Source: Planobacterium oryzisoli
Lineage (GTDB): Bacteria > Bacteroidota > Bacteroidia > Flavobacteriales > Weeksellaceae
Direction: 5' to 3'
NCBI RefSeq assembly: GCF_015354315.1
Contig: NZ_JADKYY010000011.1
Span: forward strand, 17,119 to 81,118
DNA: 64,000 nt
The notes under the pieces were generated by a model. The model searched no databases and was not told the DNA's origin. It was given only the letters and a program-made list of their open reading frames with translations. Position numbers and translations under genes: made by a program. This document shows positions 24,757 to 33,239 of this stretch, piece after piece (position 1 is the first letter of the stretch; each line of letters begins with the position of its first letter).

Positions 24757-27144
24757 CTATCGATACAGCTTGAAATATTTTGTACTTCGAACCCAGGTTG
24801 CCAAAGTAGTAAAAGCAACTACTGTAATCGAGCTTATCGGCATTAAGATAGCGGCAACTAAAGGGGACATGTAACCCATAACCGCCACCGAAATTCCAAT
24901 AACGTTGTAAAGTAAGCTGATTGCAAAGGTTATTCTTACGATCGAAATAGAATCATGACCTAAATGGAGGTATTTGTGTAAATGTGTTACTTTCTTCCCG
25001 CTCATAATTATGTCCGAAGCAGGAGTAAATGCATTACTGTCGTCCGCAACAGCAACCCCCAAATCACTTTGCTTAAGTGCTCCAGCATCATTAAGCCCGT
25101 CTCCGAGCATCATGACTTTCTTGCCTTCCTTTTGTAATTTTCGTATATAATTCAACTTGCTCTCAGGATCCTGATTAAAAGCCATATTAACCAAGCTAGG
25201 GAAGAGTTCCTGAAGTTGCTTTTTTTCGGATTCATTGTCCCCACTTAAAACATGTAGTTGGTAGGAGGAAAGTTCTTGAGAAAGTTTATTCAAATTTTTC
25301 CTGTATTCGTTTTTGAATATATATTTCCCTACAAATTTGTCGTTTTTAGAAATATAAACAGCGGTTTCCAGGTTTATTTTGTCCTGACTACTGTATCGTG
25401 CGGAGCCTATCTTGTAATGCTGTCCCCGGACGGTTCCCTCGTATCCTTGGCCGGGATAATCACTAAAGTTTTCTACTTCAAAATAGAGGTCTGTTTCCTC
25501 TATCTCACTGTAGAGCATTTTTGATAATGGATGGTTGCTGTTCTTTAGTAAAGACTTTAGATTGATCAAGTCCTGACTGGTTAATGGTTCCCCTTCGTAC
25601 CGGATCTTCGATCTTTTGTTTTCGGTTAAAGTACCGGTCTTATCAAATACAATGGTGTCAATTTCAGCCATTTTTTCGATAGTTAGCGTGTCTTTCACGT
25701 AAAACTCGTTTCTTCCAAGAATACGCATAATATGGCCAAAAGTAAACGGTGCAGAGAGTGCGAGTGCGCACGGACAGGCCACAATGAGAACCGCGGAAAT
25801 TACCTGAAACATTTGTTCTTGGTCGATCCGATACCAGTACACCCCAGCGGTCAAAGTGATTAAAAGAATTACAAATGTAAAGTACTTGCTGATTTTATTG
25901 GTTAAATTGTCCAGTCCATGTTCGTGCTTTTTGAACGCTTCCTTATTCCAGAGCTGTGTTAAATAGCTTTGGTCGACATTTTTTATCACTTCCAATTCAA
26001 GGACAGACCCCACTTGCTTGCCTCCAGCAAAAATTTTATCTCCTGGGCTCTTGGTAATAGTGGAGCTTTCACCGGTAATGAAGCTATTGTCTATGTTTCC
26101 CTGGCCACTGATCAATATGGTATCCACCGGAATGATTTCCTGGTTCCGCACCATAATGCGATCGCCTAATTGTAGTTCAGATAACAGTATGTTTTTCTGA
26201 ACTCCTCCGTCCAAAAGCTTAGTTACAGCGATCGGGTAGAATGATTTATAATCACGGTCGTAGGAAAGCGCACTGTAGGTCCTTTTCTGAAACACCTTGC
26301 CAAGCAGCATGAAAAATAAAAGTCCACATAAAGTATCAAAATACCCAGGACCATAATCAGTAAGGACTTCGTAGATACTTCGCAAGTACAGTACCAAGAT
26401 TCCCAAAACAATTGGGACATCAATATTTACCACCCTATTCTTAAGTCCGTAAAGCGCGGATTTAAAGTAATCCGAAGCGGAATAGAATACGACCGGGGTT
26501 GCAAGAAGGAACATTATAAACCGAAATAGATGTTTGTACTGCTCCATCCAATAGTCGGAAGTGCCCAGTATAATTTCTGCATATTCCGGAAAACTAAAAA
26601 ACATTCCGTTTCCAAATGCAAAACCTGCCACAGCCAATTTAATAAGTAAAGTCTTGTCCAGTACCACTTCTTTCTTATCTGCCGTTTCCAGGTTTATTAC
26701 CGGCTTATACCCAAGGGAAGAAAGTAAAGTGGCTAATTCACTTAATTTGAATTTTTGCGAATCAAAAGAAACCTGTAGTGTTTTCTTCGTAAAATGAACT
26801 TGGGAATAGTGTATGTGTGGACTTAAGTCATGAAGACTTTCTAAAAGCCAGATACAGGAAGAGCAGTGAATGACCGGGATCTTAAATGTCACCAAAGTGG
26901 TGGTGCCTTCGCTAAAATCGGTAACTTTTGAGAATATCTCCGCAGTATCTAAGTAGCTAAAATCTTCTCCAGAAGTTTCGGGGCGGATACCCGATTTTTT
27001 ATTTAGCTCGTAAAATTTGCTTAAGTCATTGGAATTTAGAATTTCAAACACGGATTTGCACCCAACACAACAAAATAACTTTTCTTGGAAGGTGATGCGC
27101 TCCTTTTGAATTTCTTGGCCACAATGATAGCAGTTTTCACTCAC
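24757..27144 (-). CDS. ccoI: copper-translocating P1B-type ATPase CcoI/FixI
   Basis: 795 residues from GTG 27144 (SENCYHCGQEI). Order: N-terminal CxxC zinc-ribbon-like part (CYHC ... CCVGCK), heavy-metal-associated domain with CSSCIWLLE, membrane helices with the metal motif CPC (VACPCALALSAP), phosphorylation site DKTGTLTEN, and hinge GDGLNDAGALKQSDLG. CcoI exports Cu for assembly of the cbb3 centre. The longer frame to 27288 would cross the -7 box and the divergent regulator gene, so the GTG is preferred. Confidence 0.95.
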   Translation of the reverse strand: MSENCYHCGQEIQKERITFQEKLFCCVGCKSVFEILNSNDLSKFYELNKKSGIRPETSGEDFSYLDTAEIFSKVTDFSEGTTTLVTFKIPVIHCSSCIWLLESLHDLSPHIHYSQVHFTKKTLQVSFDSQKFKLSELATLLSSLGYKPVINLETADKKEVVLDKTLLIKLAVAGFAFGNGMFFSFPEYAEIILGTSDYWMEQYKHLFRFIMFLLATPVVFYSASDYFKSALYGLKNRVVNIDVPIVLGILVLYLRSIYEVLTDYGPGYFDTLCGLLFFMLLGKVFQKRTYSALSYDRDYKSFYPIAVTKLLDGGVQKNILLSELQLGDRIMVRNQEIIPVDTILISGQGNIDNSFITGESSTITKSPGDKIFAGGKQVGSVLELEVIKNVDQSYLTQLWNKEAFKKHEHGLDNLTNKISKYFTFVILLITLTAGVYWYRIDQEQMFQVISAVLIVACPCALALSAPFTFGHIMRILGRNEFYVKDTLTIEKMAEIDTIVFDKTGTLTENKRSKIRYEGEPLTSQDLINLKSLLKNSNHPLSKMLYSEIEETDLYFEVENFSDYPGQGYEGTVRGQHYKIGSARYSSQDKINLETAVYISKNDKFVGKYIFKNEYRKNLNKLSQELSSYQLHVLSGDNESEKKQLQELFPSLVNMAFNQDPESKLNYIRKLQKEGKKVMMLGDGLNDAGALKQSDLGVAVADDSNAFTPASDIIMSGKKVTHLHKYLHLGHDSISIVRITFAISLLYNVIGISVAVMGYMSPLVAAILMPISSITVVAFTTLATWVRSTKYFKLYR

Positions 27145-27166
27145 GTTCTTATAAGGACTTGACCTG

Positions 27167-27174
27167 CAAAAATA
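27167..27174 (-). promoter_or_regulatory. -7 box TATTTTTG for ccoI
   Basis: Exact TAnnTTTG on the minus strand, 22 bases before the ccoI GTG. A minus-strand TTTG at 27200-27203, inside the palindrome, is 25-26 bases upstream and may act as -33 element. Confidence 0.55.
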
Positions 27175-27185
27175 TAACAAAAAAC

Positions 27186-27203
27186 TTTGCCCTTCAGGGC
27201 AAA
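27186..27203. promoter_or_regulatory. palindromic operator-like site between ccoI and the Crp/Fnr gene
   Basis: TTTGCCC TTCA GGGCAAA, a perfect 7-4-7 inverted repeat. It covers the -33 regions of both divergent promoters, whose -7 boxes lie 11 bases to the left and 6 bases to the right. Suitable position for a dimeric repressor or for autoregulation by the adjacent regulator. Confidence 0.5.
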
Positions 27204-27209
27204 ATAGTC

Positions 27210-27217
27210 TATTTTTG
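27210..27217 (+). promoter_or_regulatory. -7 box TATTTTTG for the Crp/Fnr regulator gene
   Basis: Exact TAnnTTTG; TTG at 27187-27189 lies 20 bases upstream, within the accepted spacing. The ATG follows 18 bases later. Confidence 0.6.
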
Positions 27218-27235
27218 CTGATAAATATCATAGGT

Positions 27236-27949
27236 ATGTCAGCAGAAAAACAGGAACTTATAGAAAAAAATTTTTTGAGTGTTTTCAATGAAGTTTCTTT
27301 TAAGGAAATGTTATCAGAAGAGGATTTTAAGAAGTATATGGATGCGAAGAAAACGGTTCATATCCGTAAAGGAGAATTAGTATTCGCAGAAGATGAAAAT
27401 CCTAATGGAGTTTATTTCATCGAAAAAGGTACGGTTAAACTCTCTAAGTCTGGTGTATACGGAAAAGACCAAATTCTTCGATTTATTAAAGATGGAGATT
27501 TAGTGGGTTACCGTTCCCTCCTGATAGGGGAAAACTTCCAGGCAAAGGCGGAAGCAATGTCCGATATTCAAGCGGTTTTTGTGCCAGGCGACGTTTTTTT
27601 ACACATGCTAGAGGTGGATCCCAAGCTTTCCTTTGCAATGCTTCAGAAGTTTGCTTATGAGCTTGGAGAATCGTCCAATACAATCACTTATCTTGCTCAA
27701 AAGACAGTTCGAGAGCGATTGGCCGAAGTTCTTTTGCTTTTAGAGCAAAAATTAGGTACAGATCCCGAAGGATTTATAAGAATATCCTTGACCAGAGAGG
27801 AAATTGCCAATCTAATTGGAACCGCTACGGAAAGCGCCATTAGGTTGATTTCGGAATTTAAACACGACGAATTAATTGAAACCGAGGGACGAAATATTAA
27901 AATCCTCAACCACGAGAAACTAATAAAGTTAGGTCACGTGGTGATGTAA
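27236..27949 (+). CDS. Crp/Fnr family transcriptional regulator without cysteines
   Basis: 237 residues from ATG 27236; a TTG seven codons upstream lies inside the -7 box. N-terminal cyclic-nucleotide-binding-like beta roll (IRKGELVFAEDENPNGVYFIEKGTVKL), dimer helix, and C-terminal winged helix (SLTREEIANLIGTATESAIRLISEF). There is no Cys in the whole protein, so it cannot hold an Fnr-type 4Fe-4S cluster through Cys ligands. Divergent from the cbb3 assembly gene ccoI, hence a likely regulator of the oxidase locus, responding to a signal other than direct Fe-S oxygen sensing. Confidence 0.88.
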   Translation: MSAEKQELIEKNFLSVFNEVSFKEMLSEEDFKKYMDAKKTVHIRKGELVFAEDENPNGVYFIEKGTVKLSKSGVYGKDQILRFIKDGDLVGYRSLLIGENFQAKAEAMSDIQAVFVPGDVFLHMLEVDPKLSFAMLQKFAYELGESSNTITYLAQKTVRERLAEVLLLLEQKLGTDPEGFIRISLTREEIANLIGTATESAIRLISEFKHDELIETEGRNIKILNHEKLIKLGHVVM

Positions 27950-27971
27950 CGCTGATAGATAACCTGTTATT

Positions 27972-28787
27972 ATGTCTGTTCATTCTGAAATTAAAAAGGT
28001 TACAACGGAGACCTTGCGTAAGCTGAAGTTCGATAAAGAACGTATTACGATGCTTACTGCCTACGATTATACCACTGCTAAAATGGTCGATGCCGGAGGC
28101 GTGGATTCCATACTGGTGGGTGATTCTGCTGCAAATGTGATGGCAGGGCACGAAACAACACTGCCCATTACATTAGACCAAATGATCTACCACACACAAT
28201 GTGTGGTGCGTGGAGTGGAACGTGCACTGGTGGTGGCGGATCTGCCTTTTGGAACCTATCAGAGTAATCCAGATAAAGCATTGGATTCCGCGGTACGTAT
28301 GATGAAGGAGGGAGGAGCACATGCTATAAAGATTGAAGGAGGAGAGGAAATTGCAGACAGCATAAGAAAGATTGTGAATGCAGGAATTCCCGTAATGGCG
28401 CATTTGGGTTTAACGCCGCAGTCCATTTACCAATTTGGCACCTATAAGGTACGGGCCAAAGAGCAGCAGGAGGCAGATAGACTTCTCAAAGATGCAAAAC
28501 TAGTAGAAGAGCTAGGATGTTTTGCCTTAGTATTGGAGAAAATACCCGCAGACTTGGCCACTCAGGTTTCAAAGTCTCTATCCATCCCGACAATAGGAAT
28601 AGGCGCTGGTGCTGGCTGTGACGGACAAGTTCTAGTGTACCACGACATGGTAGGAATGAATCAAGGATTTTCTCCTAAGTTTCTTAGACGGTATCTGGAT
28701 CTATATAACGAGATTAGTGGAGCCGTATCCAAATACGTTTCCGATGTAAAATCGGGAGATTTTCCAAATGAAAATGAAAGTTATTAA
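27972..28787 (+). CDS. panB: 3-methyl-2-oxobutanoate hydroxymethyltransferase
   Basis: 271 residues with the PanB signatures MLTAYDYTTAKMVDAGGVD, ILVGDSAANVMAGHETT, AHLGLTPQSIYQFG and IPTIGIGAGAGCDGQVLV. It makes ketopantoate from alpha-ketoisovalerate and methylene-THF in pantothenate/CoA synthesis. It starts 22 bases after the regulator gene and may be co-transcribed with it. The next gene begins at the base after the panB stop. Confidence 0.97.
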   Translation: MSVHSEIKKVTTETLRKLKFDKERITMLTAYDYTTAKMVDAGGVDSILVGDSAANVMAGHETTLPITLDQMIYHTQCVVRGVERALVVADLPFGTYQSNPDKALDSAVRMMKEGGAHAIKIEGGEEIADSIRKIVNAGIPVMAHLGLTPQSIYQFGTYKVRAKEQQEADRLLKDAKLVEELGCFALVLEKIPADLATQVSKSLSIPTIGIGAGAGCDGQVLVYHDMVGMNQGFSPKFLRRYLDLYNEISGAVSKYVSDVKSGDFPNENESY

Positions 28788-29117
28788 ATGAAAAATATTC
28801 AAACACTGCAAGCCATTGTCTCAGTGGGCGCGTTAGTATGCTTATTGGCAGGTTGGTTCCAATTTTTTAGTCCGGAAATAAACAATTTCCTTTACCACAA
28901 GCTGTTTTATGTAATGATTGGACTAAGCTTCGCCCTTATGGCACCAATCCTTACCAATAAAAAATTTATTTATCCTATGTATGCTGCAGCAGTTCTTAGC
29001 ATCGTCGGGGTTTTTTTTCCTGAAGATAGTCCTTTGGCAATCCTTAAAACTATTGGTCTCTTTGCCGGTGTAATCATTTCTCTTTTTAACAGGCCACGCG
29101 TTCAAAGACGTTCGTAG
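28788..29117 (+). CDS. small four-helix membrane protein, function unknown
   Basis: 109 residues with about four hydrophobic segments (8-27, 37-55, 62-79, 83-101) and a basic C-terminal end (NRPRVQRRS). The ATG follows the panB stop without a gap, so it is translationally coupled to panB. I know no named family; conserved small membrane proteins at this position occur in related genomes by recollection only. Confidence 0.7.
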   Translation: MKNIQTLQAIVSVGALVCLLAGWFQFFSPEINNFLYHKLFYVMIGLSFALMAPILTNKKFIYPMYAAAVLSIVGVFFPEDSPLAILKTIGLFAGVIISLFNRPRVQRRS

Positions 29118-29134
29118 CATAATTTACCGGCAGT

Positions 29135-29854
29135 ATGGCCCCGAATAATCACCAAAATTTTGATCCAGAGCAGATTGCATACGAAGACAACCACATAATT
29201 ATAATTAATAAAAAGGTGGGTCAGCTTGTGCAGGGGGATAAGACAGGGGATTTGTCCTTACTTGACCACATCAAATCCTATATTAAGACGCGGAATCAAA
29301 AGTCAGGCAATGTTTTTCTAGGTTTGGTTCATCGCATTGACCGGCCCACCAGTGGACTGGTTATCTATGCAAAAACCTCCAAAGCCCTTTCGCGACTGAC
29401 CGTGATGGTCAAAGACCGAGAGATAAAGAAAGTGTATTGGGCGCTAGTGGAAAAAGCCGACCTGGCACCAAGTGCTACACTTGTTCATTACTTGCAGAAA
29501 AATGAAAAAACCAATAAGAGCGTAGTTTTTCCCCGGCCTACTTCGGGAGCCAAGGAGGCGCGACTACACTATACTAAGCTGATGGATCTTGATAACTATA
29601 GCCTCCTAGAAATAGAATTATTCACTGGGCGCCATCATCAGATTCGTGCGCAGCTTTCTAAAACCGGTGTGCCCATAAAGGGAGATCTAAAATACGGTGC
29701 TTCACGTTCCAATCCTGACGGAGGTATTTCGCTTCACGCGCGCGCTCTAGAGTTTACTCACCCAGTTAACAAAACTACAATTAGCGTTACTGGTGCACTG
29801 CCCAATGAAGTGTTATGGAATGTAGTAAAAGCACAAAAAAAGCTCAGTCAATAA
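29135..29854 (+). CDS. RluA-family RNA pseudouridine synthase
   Basis: 239 residues. Contains the RluA catalytic motif HRIDRPTSGLVIYAKT with the essential Asp, and the downstream GRHHQIRAQLSKTGVPIKGDLKYG. No N-terminal S4 domain, like RluA/TruC-type members. Which uridine in rRNA or tRNA it modifies cannot be told. Third gene after panB; ends inside the hairpin that terminates aconitase. Confidence 0.93.
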   Translation: MAPNNHQNFDPEQIAYEDNHIIIINKKVGQLVQGDKTGDLSLLDHIKSYIKTRNQKSGNVFLGLVHRIDRPTSGLVIYAKTSKALSRLTVMVKDREIKKVYWALVEKADLAPSATLVHYLQKNEKTNKSVVFPRPTSGAKEARLHYTKLMDLDNYSLLEIELFTGRHHQIRAQLSKTGVPIKGDLKYGASRSNPDGGISLHARALEFTHPVNKTTISVTGALPNEVLWNVVKAQKKLSQ

Positions 29855-29868
29855 AAATTGACTGAGCT
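29835..29868 (-). terminator. intrinsic terminator of the aconitase gene
   Basis: 12-bp perfect stem (29841-29852 with 29857-29868), loop AAAA, followed on the minus strand by six T residues. The stop codon of the facing pseudouridine synthase lies in the loop, so convergent genes share the structure. Confidence 0.88.
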
Positions 29869-29888
29869 ATATCTGAAACTAGTTGCTT

Positions 29889-32159
29889 TTATTTATTTGC
29901 TTCCATTGCAATCAGGTTAAGTGCTGAACCAGCTCTAAACCATCCGATTTGCTGATCGTTATAGGTGTGGTTGGCTATAATGATATCTTTGGTTCCGTCC
30001 GAATGTACTATTTCTAGTGTAAGAGGACGGCCCGGCGCAAATTGATCAAGATCTAAGAAATTAAAAATATCGTCTTCTCTAATCTTATCGTAGTCGGCTT
30101 TATCTGCAAAAGTAAGACCTAGCATACCCTGCTTTTTAAGATTGGTTTCGTGAATTCTTGCAAAAGACTTAACCAACACAGCCTTGACCCCTAAATGTCT
30201 TGGTTCCATTGCTGCATGTTCCCTTGAAGATCCCTCACCGTAATTCTCATCACCTACTACAATGGATGGTATGCCAGCGGCTTTGTATGCTCTTGCTACA
30301 TTAGGCACCTCATCAAACTGACCGGTAAGTTGATTTTTAACTTTATTGGTCTCCATATTGAAGGCATTGACCGCTCCGATAAGCATATTGTTAGAAATGT
30401 TATCTAAGTGGCCTCGGTATTTTAACCATGGTCCAGCCATAGAAATATGGTCTGTGGTACATTTGCCAAATGCCTTTATTAATAGTCTTGCGCCGGAAAT
30501 GTTTTCTCCATTCCAAGCTGAAAATGGTTCGAGTAACTGTAGTCTGTCTGAATTAGGATCCACCAGTACTTGAACGGAAGAGCCGTCTTGTGAAGGAGCT
30601 TGGTATCCATTGTCTCCAACGTCAAAACCGCGTGGAGGCAACTCAAAACCATTGGGTTCATTTAGGTGTACCTGTTCGCCTTGGGCATTTGTTAGACTGT
30701 CGGTTATAGGGTTAAAGTCCAAGCGCCCGGATATGGCTACCGCTGCAACCATTTCTGGTGATGCCACAAAAGCATGCGTATTTGGGTTCCCGTCTGCCCT
30801 TTTTGCAAAATTTCGGTTAAAAGAATGTATTATAGAATTTTTTTCTCCTTTTTCCGCGCCTTCTCTATCCCACTGACCAATACATGGTCCACAAGCATTG
30901 GTGAATATACGTGCATTTTCAAATTTTCTAAACGAATCCAAAAGTCCGTCACGTTCGGCAGTATATTTGACTTGCTCCGAACCTGGATTGATTCCCAAGA
31001 TAGCTTTTGGTTTCACACCTTTCGAAACTGCGTCTTCTACTATGGAAGCAGCACGGGAAAGATCCTCGTAAGAAGAATTAGTACAAGATCCTATCAACGC
31101 CCATTCTACATCTAAAGGCCATCCGTTAAGCTCAGCCTTTTCTTTAAATTCCGCTACAGGTGTAGCTAAATCTGGAGTAAAAGGACCATTAAGATGTGGG
31201 GTAAGCTCAGAGAGATTAATTTCTATTACCTGATCGAAGTATAGTTCTGGATTGGCGTACACTTCAGGATCCGCTGTAAGGTGCTCAGCGATCTGGTCGG
31301 CAGCAGCCACTACATCTTGTCTGCCTGTCGCAGCCAAATATCTTCGCATAGAATCGTCGTAACCAAAGGTTGAGGTTGTAGCCCCAATCTCTGCACCCAT
31401 ATTACATATCGTACCTTTACCTGTCGCGCTCATTGATGTAGCGCCTTCACCGAAATATTCGACAATACACCCTGTTCCTCCTTTCACCGTTAAAATTCCG
31501 GCTACCTTGAGGATAACATCTTTGGCACTTGTCCATCCGTTGAGTTTTCCTGTTAACTTTACACCAATCAACTTTGGCATTTTTAGTTCCCATGCCATTC
31601 CGGCCATCACATCTACTGCGTCCGCTCCTCCGACACCAATGGCAACCATTCCAAGTCCACCCGCATTTACAGTATGCGAATCCGTACCAATCATCATTCC
31701 GCCGGGAAATGCATAATTCTCAAGAACTACCTGGTGGATAATACCTGCTCCTGGCTTCCAGAAGCCAATTCCGTATTTATCACATACAGAGCTTAAGAAA
31801 TTAAATACTTCAGAGTTTTTATTGATAGATTCTTGTAAATCCCTTTCAGCGCCAACTTTTGCCTGAATTAAATGGTCGGCATGAGCCGTTGAAGGAACCG
31901 CAACTTTGGCTTTGCCAGCTTGCATAAATTGCAATAAAGCCATTTGCGCAGTTGCATCCTGCATGGCTACTCTATCCGGGGCAAAATCCACATAAGAGTT
32001 ACCTCTCTCATAAGCTTCAGTGGCATTTCCTTGCCAAAGGTGCGTGTAAAGGATTTTCTCTGATAGTGTAAGAGGTTTTCCTACTGCCGATCTAGCCGCC
32101 GCCACTCGCTCAGGATACTTCTCGTACACTTTTTTGATCATATCAATGTCAAAAGTCAT
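29889..32159 (-). CDS. acnA: aconitate hydratase, mitochondrial type
   Basis: 756 residues from ATG 32159 ([20 protein letters not shown]); a longer frame to 32237 adds a non-conserved hydrophobic stretch and crosses the promoter. It isomerises citrate and isocitrate in the TCA cycle with a 4Fe-4S cluster held by Cys in [11 protein letters not shown] and ACGPCIGQW. Domain end contains the swivel-domain motif [16 protein letters not shown]. Length and motifs match the mitochondrial-type aconitase of Bacteroidota rather than AcnA or AcnB of enterobacteria; the symbol is therefore loose. Confidence 0.93.
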   Translation of the reverse strand: MTFDIDMIKKVYEKYPERVAAARSAVGKPLTLSEKILYTHLWQGNATEAYERGNSYVDFAPDRVAMQDATAQMALLQFMQAGKAKVAVPSTAHADHLIQAKVGAERDLQESINKNSEVFNFLSSVCDKYGIGFWKPGAGIIHQVVLENYAFPGGMMIGTDSHTVNAGGLGMVAIGVGGADAVDVMAGMAWELKMPKLIGVKLTGKLNGWTSAKDVILKVAGILTVKGGTGCIVEYFGEGATSMSATGKGTICNMGAEIGATTSTFGYDDSMRRYLAATGRQDVVAAADQIAEHLTADPEVYANPELYFDQVIEINLSELTPHLNGPFTPDLATPVAEFKEKAELNGWPLDVEWALIGSCTNSSYEDLSRAASIVEDAVSKGVKPKAILGINPGSEQVKYTAERDGLLDSFRKFENARIFTNACGPCIGQWDREGAEKGEKNSIIHSFNRNFAKRADGNPNTHAFVASPEMVAAVAISGRLDFNPITDSLTNAQGEQVHLNEPNGFELPPRGFDVGDNGYQAPSQDGSSVQVLVDPNSDRLQLLEPFSAWNGENISGARLLIKAFGKCTTDHISMAGPWLKYRGHLDNISNNMLIGAVNAFNMETNKVKNQLTGQFDEVPNVARAYKAAGIPSIVVGDENYGEGSSREHAAMEPRHLGVKAVLVKSFARIHETNLKKQGMLGLTFADKADYDKIREDDIFNFLDLDQFAPGRPLTLEIVHSDGTKDIIIANHTYNDQQIGWFRAGSALNLIAMEANK

Positions 32160-32198
32160 ATCTATAAGTATTTGAATTATCGTAAAAATTTTAATCTT

Positions 32199-32206
32199 CA
32201 AAATTA
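32199..32206 (-). promoter_or_regulatory. -7 box TAATTTTG for aconitase
   Basis: Exact TAnnTTTG on the minus strand, 39 bases before the ATG at 32159; supports the shorter start. Confidence 0.45.
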
Positions 32207-32307
32207 CGAAAAAAAATGGGGCCTTGTGGAATCCCAATTATTTAGATTTCGTATAAATAAAATGGTTCGTTTCTATACACTAGCAGTCATTTGGAAAAAA
32301 TTGGCTG

Positions 32308-32315
32308 TATATTTG
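32308..32315 (+). promoter_or_regulatory. -7 box TATATTTG for the WG-repeat-like gene
   Basis: Exact TAnnTTTG match 16 bases before the ATG at 32332. The nearest TTG is only 14 bases upstream. Confidence 0.5.
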
Positions 32316-32331
32316 CTACACCAAGCAGCAA

Positions 32332-33072
32332 ATGAGGAACACGTTCAAACTATTCTTATTTTTGTTTTCTATAGTGTCACTGACTTCGCAGGGGCTGAAA
32401 GCGTCTTTTCAAACAGAGCTCGGGCCTACACCGGGTCACTTCATAGCAGACACTGTCAAAATTAGGTCTGTTGCCGATTGGATACCTAAACGTATTGGTA
32501 ATAAATTCGGCTATGTTCATAGAGATGGCGTTAAAACAATAAAGGCTCGCTTTTCCCATGTTAGTTTCTTTGCTGAAGACTGTACTTTGTTACATTCAAT
32601 AAATCCAGAAGTAAGAAAGTACGGAACCTCTAAGTATGCTACGGTTCGTTTTGAAGGTAAAGATTATAGAATAGACCAAAATGGAACACTGCTTTATTTA
32701 TATAACAAAGAGGATTTAGGATTATGTCCCTTAGTGTTTAAGGAACAAAGGTTTTTTTCTTTTGTTAGAAATGGCTTTTACGGACTCGTAGAAAAGGCAA
32801 CTTTTTTTGATGAAACAGACTACCGTCAGTACGTAATTTATCCCCAGTTCCAATATCTACATGTTTTAGAAGGAGATGATTTAGATAATCCTATGCTTAT
32901 AGCCGTAAAGGATAACAAATTTGGGGTTATTACTATAGAGGGCAAGATTGTCATCCCTTTCCTCTATGACGACATTAAACGCAATTACGCTTGGAAATTA
33001 GGAGGTCTATTCGAAGTGAGTCTTGATGCAAAAGAATATTTTTTTGTAGACGTGCATAATCGTAAATACTAA
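32332..33072 (+). CDS. exported WG-repeat-like protein
   Basis: 246 residues with a signal peptide (RNTFKLFLFLFSIVSLTSQG) and weak WG-type repeats: KFGYVHRDGVKTIKARFSHV, NGFYGLVEK and KFGVITIEGKIVIPFLYDDI. WG repeats are beta-sheet modules of about 30 residues in Bacteroidota envelope and secreted proteins, with no defined enzymatic role. Monocistronic, between aconitase and the TPP-riboswitch gene. Confident as a gene, tentative as a WG protein. Confidence 0.75.
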   Translation: MRNTFKLFLFLFSIVSLTSQGLKASFQTELGPTPGHFIADTVKIRSVADWIPKRIGNKFGYVHRDGVKTIKARFSHVSFFAEDCTLLHSINPEVRKYGTSKYATVRFEGKDYRIDQNGTLLYLYNKEDLGLCPLVFKEQRFFSFVRNGFYGLVEKATFFDETDYRQYVIYPQFQYLHVLEGDDLDNPMLIAVKDNKFGVITIEGKIVIPFLYDDIKRNYAWKLGGLFEVSLDAKEYFFVDVHNRKY

Positions 33073-33082
33073 ATTAATTTCC

Positions 33083-33090
33083 TATTTTTG
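33083..33090 (+). promoter_or_regulatory. -7 box TATTTTTG in front of the TPP riboswitch
   Basis: Exact TAnnTTTG ending 10 bases before the aptamer sequence, so transcription would start just before the riboswitch. Confidence 0.55.
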
Positions 33091-33095
33091 TAATC

Positions 33096-33181
33096 AAATT
33101 AAAGGGGTGCTGCGTAAAGCGGCTGAGATTATACCCGATGAACCTCGAACAGGTAATGCTGTTTAGGGAATCAGGAATTAA
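33096..33181 (+). ncRNA. TPP riboswitch (THI element)
   Basis: Contains the conserved THI-box blocks in order: GGGGTGC (33104-33110), GCTGAGATTATACCC (33122-33136), GAACCTCGAACAGGT (33140-33154) and TAGGGAA (33164-33170). GGGT and ACCC form helix P2; ACCT and AGGT form the pyrophosphate-helix stem. It lies 59 bases before the TonB-dependent receptor start, so TPP should control that receptor. A downstream ACCCCTTT (33201-33208) is complementary to AAAGGGGT at its 5' end and may be the expression platform. Confidence 0.95.
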
Positions 33182-33239
33182 GTTTCCGTATATCTTTTTG
33201 ACCCCTTTTATTCCGTTAAATTAAAAACAATTTATAAGA

